Of a DNA stretch of 64,000 nt, positions 34,254 to 42,196 are shown one piece after another. The translations under genes were made by a program, and so were the position numbers. The stretch is from assembly GCF_000024125.1 (NCBI RefSeq), contig NC_013222.1, forward strand, positions 806,001 to 870,000, in the 5' to 3' direction. Under the pieces are notes generated by a model. The model was not told the origin of the DNA and made no database searches. It saw only the letters and a list, made by a program, of their open reading frames with translations. This DNA comes from Robiginitalea biformata HTCC2501. Lineage in GTDB: Bacteria; Bacteroidota; Bacteroidia; Flavobacteriales; Flavobacteriaceae. How positions within the stretch are numbered: position 1 is the first letter of the stretch; every line of letters begins with the position of its first letter.

Positions 34254-36930
34254 TAATTGGAAATTTTAACTCGAAGGAGGTTGCCAAATCACTATTTGCG
34301 AGTCTCTCTGGACCGGATTCGTCAATGAGGTCCCACTCTCCTTTATGCTTTCGAATAACCTGATCTATAAACCAACCTCCAAATCCTTGGCCCTGACCAC
34401 TTCCGAAGCTAAATCCGTTTTGCTTTATATCATCGAATGTAAGGCTTGAATCAATTGGATTTCCTGTATTGGAAACCAGGATTTCGATAGTTTGAATTGT
34501 AGGGTCCTCCAAGAATGTTGATAAGAAAATTTCGATTCGATCGTTTCCTTTATTTTGAAAGGCATGTGCTACCGCATTGTCAATAAGATTATCTAGCATC
34601 GCAGTGAGCAGCTCCTTGTTTCCTAATATTTTTGGCCGGTATCGATTTCCCTGTACATCTGTGAATCCTTCTTTGTCATAGTCGAATAGAACTTCATAAT
34701 CTGGCTTTGCATCTTTTTTAACGTGAACGTAGTTTTCCACAAACCTGAATAGGTCTATGTTGGTCATTTTCTTTCCCTCGAGTGTTTGCGCCACGCTTAA
34801 TTTGCGCTGAACTGTATCACGAATAATTTTGGCTTTCGTCTTAGACTGTTCCAGATAGTTTTCCAAAGTAAAAATGTGCTTTGCACTTAGTTTTCGTTGC
34901 AGTAATTCAGGTAATTGCTCAAGCGCTATTTCTCTAATAATTTCATCAATGTTTTGAACGGCATTAAATAAGTCAGAAACAGGTCCTGCCAGCGTATGGC
35001 GTAAGTAGGCATTTTGTTGTATTATATCGCTCTCCAGAGAATCAATTTGCCTATATAACTTTGTAGCCTGAACCATTTCACTCTTTTGTTCTTTCAGACT
35101 AGGTAAAGCGAATTTCAAGCTTAAGAGATCCTGACGCCTTAGATAAGAAATACCACTTCCCTTTTTGAGTAAAGCCAACTGTCTTTTAATGGAATCAGAA
35201 TGCAAATGATTAATAAACCAATCGAGATCAACTAAATTTGGATTTGGCTTGAGTGCAATTAGCTGATGATGAAGATAAAAAGGAGGTTCGGAATTGGAAA
35301 CAAAAGTAGGTTTGAGCGAACTTCCAATTAAAGTCACTAAAACTACTTCATCCACAATTATCCTTGCGTTGTGCGAGCGCTCACGAAACTGAACTGAATC
35401 GATTTCTAAAGAATAATTATAGGGGTCGTTTTTTAAGTCTTTTGTTGAGATGAATTTAACTTGCCTTAGAACTTCTTGGATTTTTGAACGATTCTGATTG
35501 ACAATTTTCCCATAATCATTTTTAGCTACTCCCTCTTTATCAAATGGTTCACCAAGTTGTGAAAAACCCATTTTTCTGAAAAATTTTTCAAGAAAAGAAT
35601 CATTCCGGTTAAAGATTGATGAAACATAAATTAATCCTGATTGATACCCTTTTTCGACCTCTACTATTTCCTGAAGTTCAATTCCTTCTATTTCCTCGAA
35701 TCGATATCGTTCGTGATCAAGGGAGTAATCCTGACTTTTAATGGAATCTTTGTCGATTTCCAATTGATTGAAAGGAGGTTCGTCAGTTCTAGAGTGATCG
35801 GAAGTTTGGATACTTACAGATCTTCTAAGAAAATCTTTGGTAATATCTTCTAGCATCAATTGGTAGTGCCCATTGTTTAATGGTTGCGCATAATTCTCTC
35901 CTGGAAAAAACAGCACACTTCCAGGTCGCTCCTTTGTTTTGCTTATAACTATTACTGAAAAAGGGCTATTCGATTGAAGAAATAATCCTCCTGGAAATGA
36001 GATAACAGCTTCGACTAGATCCTCTTCAATAAGTCTCTGACGGACACCTTTGTTAGACTTGGAATATAAAAGCCCATTCGGAACTATTGCTATCATCTTA
36101 CCACAATCCGTAAGAAGTTCAATACCTTGAGTGAGTAGAAATTGCTCTACAGTTTTGTATTTCTTTTCCGTCGTTTGTTGATGTTTTCCAAGGCGAAGTC
36201 CAAACGGGGGATTGGATATAATGAGATCGTATCTATTGGTATTAGGCCAGGATAGAAAAGAGTCAACTTTTTCAAATGATGAGTTATTTAACTTATCATG
36301 AGCATCCAATCTTAATGTAGTAACCGCCCAGGTTAAATCATCAATTTCCTGACCATGATAATTAATGGTTGAATCATTCAGGAAGATTCCAAAACTTCCC
36401 AAGCCAGCAAATGGATTAAACACTCTTTTGCCCCCATGTAGATTTGAAATATTAATCAGGAATTTTGCTATTTCTGAAGGCAGCATTATTTCCCCCCTCT
36501 TCCTTTCAACACCCTTAACTATCTTCTCTAGTAAAGTCTCAAAAGCTTTAGCGTAGAGGGCAGGGGGTAGATTCAAATAGAGATCTTCTAATTTTTTCAG
36601 AAGTTCTTTTGATTCTGATAATTGAAAATTCTCGATTCGCCTTTCAAAAATCCTATAGGTATCCCTTAAAAAGTCAGGTAACTCATAGTTTGGCAATAGC
36701 AACAAGCGAGTTTGGGTGAAGGATAATTCTCCCTGGTCATTTCTATTCGGAAAAAGAGCAAGGCCTGAAGTATAGGAGCTTTTTTCTGATGTAAATTGAA
36801 GTTTAACATAATGACGAAAGCAACCTAGAACATAAAGGAGAAGAAAAGCATCATCCGGTTTTGTGGAAACCACCCTAAAAGCCTTCAGGGCCTTTAGGGC
36901 AAGATTTTCAAGATTTTCAGATTTGCTCAT
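34246..36930 (-). CDS. HsdM/HsdS-like methylase fused to a histidine-kinase core
   Basis: Protein of 894 aa that joins three parts. Residues 130-380 form an N6-adenine methyltransferase of the HsdM type: VFNPFAGLGSFG at 170-181 and ISNPPFG with NPPF at 240-243. Residues about 430-640 look like an HsdS target-recognition domain, ending in YLRRQDLLSLKFALPSLKEQ and a coiled coil. Residues 635-894 form a kinase core: H-box-like LRHTLAGPV with His645, N-box LDNLIDNAVAHAF (779-791), G1 SNTGNP (820-825) and G2 GSGQGQGFGG (843-852). N-terminal 130 residues are helical and unknown. It heads the operon before the receiver protein and the hsdMS-nudix-hsdR genes. All catalytic motifs look intact. Confidence 0.85.
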   Translation of the reverse strand: MSKSENLENLALKALKAFRVVSTKPDDAFLLLYVLGCFRHYVKLQFTSEKSSYTSGLALFPNRNDQGELSFTQTRLLLLPNYELPDFLRDTYRIFERRIENFQLSESKELLKKLEDLYLNLPPALYAKAFETLLEKIVKGVERKRGEIMLPSEIAKFLINISNLHGGKRVFNPFAGLGSFGIFLNDSTINYHGQEIDDLTWAVTTLRLDAHDKLNNSSFEKVDSFLSWPNTNRYDLIISNPPFGLRLGKHQQTTEKKYKTVEQFLLTQGIELLTDCGKMIAIVPNGLLYSKSNKGVRQRLIEEDLVEAVISFPGGLFLQSNSPFSVIVISKTKERPGSVLFFPGENYAQPLNNGHYQLMLEDITKDFLRRSVSIQTSDHSRTDEPPFNQLEIDKDSIKSQDYSLDHERYRFEEIEGIELQEIVEVEKGYQSGLIYVSSIFNRNDSFLEKFFRKMGFSQLGEPFDKEGVAKNDYGKIVNQNRSKIQEVLRQVKFISTKDLKNDPYNYSLEIDSVQFRERSHNARIIVDEVVLVTLIGSSLKPTFVSNSEPPFYLHHQLIALKPNPNLVDLDWFINHLHSDSIKRQLALLKKGSGISYLRRQDLLSLKFALPSLKEQKSEMVQATKLYRQIDSLESDIIQQNAYLRHTLAGPVSDLFNAVQNIDEIIREIALEQLPELLQRKLSAKHIFTLENYLEQSKTKAKIIRDTVQRKLSVAQTLEGKKMTNIDLFRFVENYVHVKKDAKPDYEVLFDYDKEGFTDVQGNRYRPKILGNKELLTAMLDNLIDNAVAHAFQNKGNDRIEIFLSTFLEDPTIQTIEILVSNTGNPIDSSLTFDDIKQNGFSFGSGQGQGFGGWFIDQVIRKHKGEWDLIDESGPERLANSDLATSFELKFPISD

Positions 36931-36964
36931 TTCAGATGTGCTGGCTTTTCAAATTCATATACTG

Positions 36965-37000
36965 CAAACCTAGATATGATTTGTGCATTGAGTCTTCACT
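36965..37000 (-). promoter_or_regulatory. Promoter and WYL-type operator of the methylase-kinase/RM operon
   Basis: On the minus strand TAGGTTTG (36972-36965) is a perfect -7 box, 35 nt before the ATG at 36930. A degenerate operator TGTGCA-TTGAGTC-TTCACT lies at 36982-37000, its centre 19 bp from the first base of the box, overlapping the WYL stop codon. The right arm deviates at two of six positions, so binding is less certain than at the WYL gene's own site. Confidence 0.55.
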
Positions 37001-38009
37001 AGTTATAATGTTCTAGGCTGTTTCTTAATTGGACATAGATTTCTTCTCTGTATCCATCAGGGCTGAGTACCTCAATTTTGTCACCAAAAGATAGAAGAAG
37101 GCTATCTAACTCTTTATTAGGCAAAACCTCTATAGAAAAGATGGCATAGTTACTTGTTTGGTCAACTATTTTCTGTGAGCCATGTAACGGTTTTGTTTTG
37201 ATATATGGAGCCAGGGAGATATCAACTTTAAGTCGGATTTTTGTTAATTCCTGGTTTTCAAATAAGGTTACACCAATAATGTCCTCAAAATATTCATCGA
37301 AATCAATAGAGGTGTTCTCAATAAAGGCATGTGAGGATTCCTCTATTTCCTGAATCCTGTCTAAAGCGAGATTTACAATAGAGTCGTATTCCTTGTTACG
37401 CCCAAAAAGAAACCACCGACTATTATATTGTTTTAAATACCAAGGGAAGAATAGGAATGTAGAAGGTCTCTCCTGCCGAAATCCCTGATACGCTATATTC
37501 AAAGATTGTTTGTTGATTATTGCATTAAATAAACGCCCAAAGTAATTTAAGCCTTTCAGGTATGGATTCGTCTCGAATCCTACAATAGATTTAGAAGAAC
37601 CTTTCAAACCTAGAGCATCCTCTAGGCGAATCTGCATTTCTTCAATCCATTCGAATTGAGGCATGCCCTTAAACCTTGAAAGCACTAAAAAAGCAGAGCG
37701 CAATTGCTCGGCTTCCATCGGATTTACCATTTGGTTTCTAATGGAAAAATGAGGGTCGGCATACCGATAATAAACCCGTCGCCCATCCCGGGTCTTTTCC
37801 AGTTCAATGGACCATCCCTGAGAGGATTCCATAAAAGCGATGTCATCGTATAATTGCCGGCGACTTATGCCGCTGCTACCCCCTTTGAGTTCGGCCAAGG
37901 CTTCATTACAAGCCTCGAGTAATTCCGGAATCCCATAATTTTTTCCAGGATTACTAAAGCACTCATCTAACTTGTGGTAGCGAACGATGGCATTTTTATT
38001 AATGGACAT
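36999..38009 (-). CDS. WYL-domain transcriptional regulator
   Basis: Protein of 336 aa. The N-terminal part (to about 100) is a winged-helix-like region (GISRRQLYDDIAFMESSQGW). The WYL domain is at about 140-230 (IAYQGFRQERPSTFLFFPWYLKQYN, SRWFLFGRN), followed by a WCX-like C-terminal extension. WYL proteins of this kind (BrxR, CapW) repress defence genes and sense a ligand, possibly nucleic acid. It lies between the defence operon and the small-gene clusters on the same strand. A perfect inverted repeat sits in its own promoter, so it probably represses itself. Confidence 0.9.
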   Translation of the reverse strand: MSINKNAIVRYHKLDECFSNPGKNYGIPELLEACNEALAELKGGSSGISRRQLYDDIAFMESSQGWSIELEKTRDGRRVYYRYADPHFSIRNQMVNPMEAEQLRSAFLVLSRFKGMPQFEWIEEMQIRLEDALGLKGSSKSIVGFETNPYLKGLNYFGRLFNAIINKQSLNIAYQGFRQERPSTFLFFPWYLKQYNSRWFLFGRNKEYDSIVNLALDRIQEIEESSHAFIENTSIDFDEYFEDIIGVTLFENQELTKIRLKVDISLAPYIKTKPLHGSQKIVDQTSNYAIFSIEVLPNKELDSLLLSFGDKIEVLSPDGYREEIYVQLRNSLEHYN

Positions 38010-38027
38010 AGATCGGGCGACTTTTCA

Positions 38028-38063
38028 GCAAGGTACGGAATTCATGTGCACCATAGCTGCACA
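38028..38063 (-). promoter_or_regulatory. Promoter and operator of the WYL regulator gene
   Basis: Perfect inverted repeat TGTGCA-CCATAGC-TGCACA at 38045-38063. A weak -7 box TACCTTGC lies at 38035-38028 on the minus strand, 19 bp from the operator centre. The operator would cover the spacer between the -33 and -7 elements, as expected of a repressor site. Confidence 0.65.
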
Positions 38064-38288
38064 CATTGGGTGATATCATGGAAAATGCAGGTTCCTTATT
38101 GAACAAGGAGGACCTTATTTCCCATCTGTACTTCGGGACGAGCGAGATAGAAGACATTGAAATATAATTCAAATGTGGGCCAGCTGATTTCCAAACGCCG
38201 AACACCGTTTTTTACTCTGACTAAGGGAACTCTAAAAAACTCTAAAAACAGGTTACGTTTAAGAGTAAATTTCATCGTGTTTGGATCC

Positions 38289-38693
38289 TCAAATTACATA
38301 ATGAGGTTGATTTATTCGAAGGAGATCACCGGAAAGGGCATATAAGTGCCCCCCCTTGGGAATGAGAGAGGTAAACTCAGGAGACCTGCCTTTAGTCACA
38401 GGGCATTCAGAGGATAAATGCCAACAGGCCTCAGGACTGAAAACAAGATACATGTCTTTGGGGCTCTTTTTCCGTTTCGCCCGAATCCAGATATCCCCGA
38501 ATAACTCAAGTATTGCTTTATGAAATCCGTAGTCCCGTTCCAATGATTTGGGAATGAACAACCCTTCTTCAAAAAGATCGCAAAGTTCATCCCTGTGGAT
38601 GGGAATTTGAACATAGTCGAACTCATCTCTCCGCCAGATTATATACGGGAATATGAGATACCCTTGTTCCAAAGCGTCAAGACATGTGATCAT
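38289..38693 (-). CDS. Hypothetical protein
   Basis: Not recognised. Protein of 134 aa beginning MITCLDALEQGYLIFPYIIW, with no membrane segment or known motif. It includes a cysteine/histidine-bearing stretch (SPEACWHLSSECPV). Its start region shares a 15-bp identity (ATGTGATCATATGCA read on the plus strand) with the start of the 39602-39994 gene. It is about 70 nt downstream of the 108-aa gene and may be co-transcribed with it. Confidence 0.6.
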   Translation of the reverse strand: MITCLDALEQGYLIFPYIIWRRDEFDYVQIPIHRDELCDLFEEGLFIPKSLERDYGFHKAILELFGDIWIRAKRKKSPKDMYLVFSPEACWHLSSECPVTKGRSPEFTSLIPKGGHLYALSGDLLRINQPHYVI

Positions 38694-38763
38694 ATGCAGT
38701 CTTAAGAAGGATTAACTAATGTCAGAAGTGGGTTGGTAACAGGAATAAATGAAAAGGATTGTA

Positions 38764-39090
38764 TTAGCAGTCAGCAGATTTCTGCTTCATTCGATTTCTG
38801 AAATCATCTTCTATACGGCGAAGCGTAGACTCCGACAGGGTATCGGAGATCATTTTGAAATCAAGGGAGGCATAATCAAATCCGTCCCATTGGAGGGCTT
38901 CTTCGAAGCTCTTTGCAGGACCATACCCTTCACCCCAATCCGGGATCAGGTAGAAATGCTCATCAAACGAATAGATGTAAACGGTACAGGCATTGCCAGG
39001 GGCATCACCCATATAGAATACTTCAAGAAGCATTTGCCCGTTGTCATTTACTTTTTCAAAGGTACTTTGTGTAATTACTCCGAATTCCAT
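38764..39090 (-). CDS. Hypothetical small protein under a WYL-type operator
   Basis: Not recognised. Protein of 108 aa (MEFGVITQSTFEKVNDNGQM), acidic and rich in aromatic residues (FDEHFYLIPDWGEGYGPAKS), no signal or membrane segment. It has a charged C-terminal helix ending KQKSADC. A strong WYL-type operator and a -7 box (TTTCTTTG) lie just upstream at 39116-39151. Its small size and promoter suggest a regulated accessory gene of the island, but no function can be read from the sequence. Confidence 0.6.
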   Translation of the reverse strand: MEFGVITQSTFEKVNDNGQMLLEVFYMGDAPGNACTVYIYSFDEHFYLIPDWGEGYGPAKSFEEALQWDGFDYASLDFKMISDTLSESTLRRIEDDFRNRMKQKSADC

Positions 39091-39115
39091 TTGGCTCGCG
39101 GTTTTAGGTTCATTA

Positions 39116-39151
39116 CAAAGAAATCATTAATGTGTGCGCTCAATCTGCACA
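39116..39151 (-). promoter_or_regulatory. Promoter and WYL-type operator upstream of the 108-aa gene
   Basis: Operator TGTGCG-CTCAATC-TGCACA at 39133-39151, one arm base different from the palindrome. The -7 box is TTTCTTTG at 39123-39116 on the minus strand, 19 bp from the operator centre. The N7 spacer is identical to that of the site at 40052-40070. Confidence 0.62.
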
Positions 39152-39159
39152 GATGTGTC

Positions 39160-39594
39160 TTACGGGAACTTTGAAAGCGCTTTGGATGATACAGGCATGG
39201 AATAGGGGAAACAATCCAAATTGACTATTAGCGACTCATCAGTTATATGACTTATCTGAAGATCCCCGCTTAAAGGGATGTTCAGGCACCCAGTAATATG
39301 ACGCTTTACCAGAGGGATTAATGCTTGTATTGGAACAGCACTTAGCCGGAGTAGTTTTCCTTCAACCAGAAATACATGATTCCTGTAGGACATGGAGCTT
39401 TCATCGCCTACCTCAGAGTAATCAATGTTTCGTTTTTCAAGGGATTGCCGAATAGCGGCGAGGTAGCCCTGTTTAGCAGCACCCCATCCCCCGTTATGGA
39501 CCTGGCTGTTAAAGGCCCGAACGAGCTCATCATCGGATTGCTTCTCAAATCCGTCCAGGTACTCATGATAATAGTCCTGCCAGTACTTGACCAT
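39160..39594 (-). CDS. Hypothetical protein
   Basis: Not recognised. Protein of 144 aa. The first 45 residues are helical and charged (QDYYHEYLDGFEKQSDDELV) and include NSQVHNGGWGAAKQGYLAAI. The second half is beta-rich (LLRLSAVPIQALIPLVKRHI). It starts 7 nt after the stop of the 39602-39994 gene, so the two form an operon under the 40052-40070 operator. Island-type AT-rich codon use. Confidence 0.62.
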   Translation of the reverse strand: MVKYWQDYYHEYLDGFEKQSDDELVRAFNSQVHNGGWGAAKQGYLAAIRQSLEKRNIDYSEVGDESSMSYRNHVFLVEGKLLRLSAVPIQALIPLVKRHITGCLNIPLSGDLQISHITDESLIVNLDCFPYSMPVSSKALSKFP

Positions 39595-39601
39595 GGTCTC
39601 A

Positions 39602-39994
39602 TTAATTGGATTCGTACCAGATGTAATTTCCTTTTGGGGTCATGGCAGAGTTCAACCAAGGGATGTTCTCAGTAGCTGGAATGGGCGCATTCAGCAATCG
39701 GTAATCAAACCCATCTATCCCAAAAGCGGTATAATCAGGAATGATCACATAGTCCTTTGGTTCAGATAACCCCAGAGGCTTCAAATGCTTTTCAGCAAAT
39801 TCTACGAGTTCGCAGGGAGGGTTCATCATCTCCTGCATGAGGAAGATGTGGTGATTTGCTGTTCCGAATATGAAGCCTGATCGAGATAACGACTTGAAGA
39901 ATTCATTATGCTTTTTAATTACCGATACACGAATGACCATCCCGGAAAAAGACAGTTTTAATTTGGACTCTTTTTGATATGTGATCATATGCAC
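39602..39994 (-). CDS. Hypothetical protein
   Basis: Not recognised. Protein of 130 aa, or 128 if it starts at Met3 (39988), which gives MITYQKESKLKL and matches the conserved start context of the 38289-38693 gene. Soluble, with segments IFGTANHHIFLMQEMMNPPC and DYVIIPDYTAFGIDG. First gene of a two-gene operon with a WYL-type operator upstream. It could belong to an accessory toxin/immunity or anti-phage pair, but that is a guess from its place and size only. Confidence 0.6.
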   Translation of the reverse strand: MHMITYQKESKLKLSFSGMVIRVSVIKKHNEFFKSLSRSGFIFGTANHHIFLMQEMMNPPCELVEFAEKHLKPLGLSEPKDYVIIPDYTAFGIDGFDYRLLNAPIPATENIPWLNSAMTPKGNYIWYESN

Positions 39995-40034
39995 AACGGG
40001 TTCTTTTTGAAATCATTAGAAGTGAACCTGAGGG

Positions 40035-40070
40035 TAAAGAAAATTGTAATGGGTGCACTCAATCTGCATA
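40035..40070 (-). promoter_or_regulatory. Promoter and WYL-type operator of the 39160-39994 operon
   Basis: Operator GGTGCA-CTCAATC-TGCATA at 40052-40070. The -7 box is TTTCTTTA at 40042-40035 on the minus strand, 19 bp from the operator centre. The rest of the 375 bases between 39994 and 40370 shows nothing further except a short palindrome ACTAATTAGT near 40213. Confidence 0.55.
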
Positions 40071-40369
40071 TTTAATGAGTCGCGATGAGTCAAGACCTAG
40101 AGTCGAATAATATATCAGTTCGGACTTAAATAGACAATTTGCAACAGAACCGGTGAAATTTAAATAACCGAAGAATTTAATTGGTGTAAAGTGGTATAGC
40201 CAAATTCAACTACCAACTAATTAGTGTTGAGCAGTATCATATTGGGCCTACGGGTTATCACATTTACATAGGAGATAACGGGAATAATCGGCGTTTTTGG
40301 AATTTTTGACGAAGAGAGGAGGCTATATGCATCTTATTCAGTAAATTAAGGGGTTGATCACTCCTAACA

Positions 40370-41305
40370 ATGGCCTATATAACCACTTATACCCTTAGTC
40401 AGCTTTCTAAGCGATTAGAGCTTCACAAAGACGAGGTCACAGAAGGTGTTTTCTTGGAGCACATCTATAACGACACCAGGATTTATCATTACCTGAACAA
40501 ATATGAACTGCGGTATCTTTTTAACTATTCTTCGATTCTCAAAGATCCTATAACGTATTTAGAACAAGTGCCAATCCAAAGAGATACACGCACCTATGTG
40601 CAGGAGCGGGATGAAAAATTGAAATATCATCTTTACCTTGAGTGTGAACTACTGCATAAGGATTTTATAGGGTTTAAGATTCCTCCAGAAGTTAAGGAAG
40701 AAGATTTGGTGGAGGAATTCCGAAATTGGTTCAAAGAGAATGATTTTATTGAAAAGTACCTGGCGGATGAGATAACCAAAGCCGCGATTATTTATCGATA
40801 CAATTCTGGATTTGCCCCCAGATATAATTTGCCGAAGTTAAACGAGAGTTATGAGTTAATCCGTGAATTGAAGAATTCAGGATATTTTGACATTGATGGA
40901 GAGTTTGATTTGTCAAAGTTCTACAGGGACATCAGTCAGTGGGTCTTTAGGGCAGATAATAGGTTACCTATACCTACATGGAAGCTCTTAGGAAAATGGC
41001 ATAGCTTTGGACGAAAAAGTCTGAATGACATAGAAAATCTCCTTGAAAGACTTCAGATTAATCATGGTTTTAGAAATGCCAATCCTGCTGATGTTATCAG
41101 GGAAAGGTTAAGTGAACATCACAAAGAGATAATAGAATTGATTAGAATGCTGAGGGAATATTTCAATTGGACTTATAAGGCGGAAAACGTACTTTTTGAT
41201 GTCGTTACCCTCGAGAATTTTAACTTGAAGTGTTGCAGTAATTGTAGGGATTTAAAAGAACTTGAAGTGCTGAATAAATCAGGCGCAGCAGGTCGTCAAA
41301 GATGA
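40370..41305 (+). CDS. Hypothetical protein at the right end of the island
   Basis: Not recognised. Protein of 311 aa, soluble and mostly helical, with many aromatic and charged residues (KYELRYLFNYSSILKDPITY, WKLLGKWHSFGRKSLNDIEN). A Cys pair with two more nearby (KCCSNCRDL, about 285-293) might bind metal. It is the only long plus-strand gene of the island's right half and is followed directly by the repeat that closes the island. No WYL operator lies on its own strand. Function unknown; a defence or cargo gene is a guess from context. Confidence 0.65.
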   Translation: MAYITTYTLSQLSKRLELHKDEVTEGVFLEHIYNDTRIYHYLNKYELRYLFNYSSILKDPITYLEQVPIQRDTRTYVQERDEKLKYHLYLECELLHKDFIGFKIPPEVKEEDLVEEFRNWFKENDFIEKYLADEITKAAIIYRYNSGFAPRYNLPKLNESYELIRELKNSGYFDIDGEFDLSKFYRDISQWVFRADNRLPIPTWKLLGKWHSFGRKSLNDIENLLERLQINHGFRNANPADVIRERLSEHHKEIIELIRMLREYFNWTYKAENVLFDVVTLENFNLKCCSNCRDLKELEVLNKSGAAGRQR

Positions 41306-41428
41306 TTTTATTATAAAAAACAGGCATACAATTCGGACACCCTAAGAGTTGACAAGTCGCCGCTTGGCCAACGCACCGGCTGGCTCCTCGCTGCGAGAGG
41401 TCCACCGGACCTCACGCGGCCGCTCGGC

Positions 41429-41534
41429 CCGGTCGCTTTCGACGCAGGAGAAAGCAACCCAGGGAATCAATTCTGTGAAGTGCTTCCAAGCAGGAGCCGT
41501 CATTCTCTGGTCGGCGGCGCCAGCCGCCAACCCA
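41429..41534 (+). repeat. Right-end copy of the island-flanking direct repeat
   Basis: About 106 bp corresponding to 19273-19376. Inside it, 41431-41463 is identical to 19115-19147, and 41506-41536 is identical to 19219-19249. It is thus a mosaic of different units of the left array. The 41306-41428 stretch before it is GC-rich again and holds more short inverted repeats (CTCGCTGCGAG, GGTCCACCGGACC). Together this marks where the AT-rich island ends. Confidence 0.8.
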
Positions 41535-41591
41535 GGGCCCCGGGGTAAATCCCCCGAAAACAGTATCTTGGGGAGTGTAAAAACCAACCCA

Positions 41592-41882
41592 ATGCCCAAA
41601 GGCACTACGTCCCGCTCCTGGATCGACATATTAATCGAACTCGCAGAGGTCTTTTTTAAAAGCGCCCGCCAGAACAAACGGGGGAGGACCTGGCACCAGC
41701 ATGTGGTGCCCTATAAAGACAGGTGGGCCGTCAGGCGGGAGGGCAACAAACGCATCACCTCCAAACACCTGCGTCAGGACACCGCTATTCGCAAGGCCAG
41801 GCGACTGGCCAGGAAGTACAAGGCGGATGTGATCATCCACCGGTCGGATGGCAGTATACGCGATCGGATCAGCTATGATTAA
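41592..41882 (+). CDS. DUF2188-like small protein
   Basis: Protein of 96 aa from ATG 41592 (MPKGTTSRSWIDILIELAEV); the open frame extends upstream through the repeat, which is not coding. The C-terminal part matches the DUF2188 pattern of small basic proteins: WHQHVVPYKDRWAVRREGNK, then ARRLARKYKADVIIHRSDGS and IRDRISYD. Such proteins are widespread and of unknown function. First backbone gene after the island. Confidence 0.75.
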   Translation: MPKGTTSRSWIDILIELAEVFFKSARQNKRGRTWHQHVVPYKDRWAVRREGNKRITSKHLRQDTAIRKARRLARKYKADVIIHRSDGSIRDRISYD

Positions 41883-41968
41883 AACGAACAAACCGGGGAG
41901 ATGAAAACGGGAAAGCGGAGCCCCAACCGCAACTAATTTCCTGACGAATCAATATACTCCCCAGACCC

Positions 41969-42196
41969 ATGGAAGCAACCGCAGCGGCAATAACGGCTAT
42001 CGCTATTTTTGTAATAACCACTTTTTTGGTCTGGAAACTTTCGGTAGGCCGGTTTAAAGCGGAATTTGGTAAAAAGAGGAGAAATGTATGGGGCCAACGG
42101 ACGTTTTATTGGGAGAGCATTATAGCGATCAGTACGGGAATTACCTTTCTGGCCATGTACCTCTTGAGATGGGCGGATGTGCTAACTTTCCCGTGA
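41969..42196 (+). CDS. Small two-helix membrane protein
   Basis: Not recognised. Protein of 75 aa with two hydrophobic segments, about 7-26 (AITAIAIFVITTFLVW) and 50-68 (IIAISTGITFLAMYLL), joined by a basic loop (GKKRRNVWG). ATG start in a clear context. Function unknown. Confidence 0.55.
   Translation: MEATAAAITAIAIFVITTFLVWKLSVGRFKAEFGKKRRNVWGQRTFYWESIIAISTGITFLAMYLLRWADVLTFP

Noticed and set aside
38157..38345. 62-codon plus-strand frame upstream of the small unknown genes
   Set aside because: Lysine- and arginine-rich chance frame overlapping the 38289 gene; no start context.
40213..40222. Palindrome ACTAATTAGT
   Set aside because: Short and AT-rich, common by chance in this low-GC region, with no second copy near a promoter.
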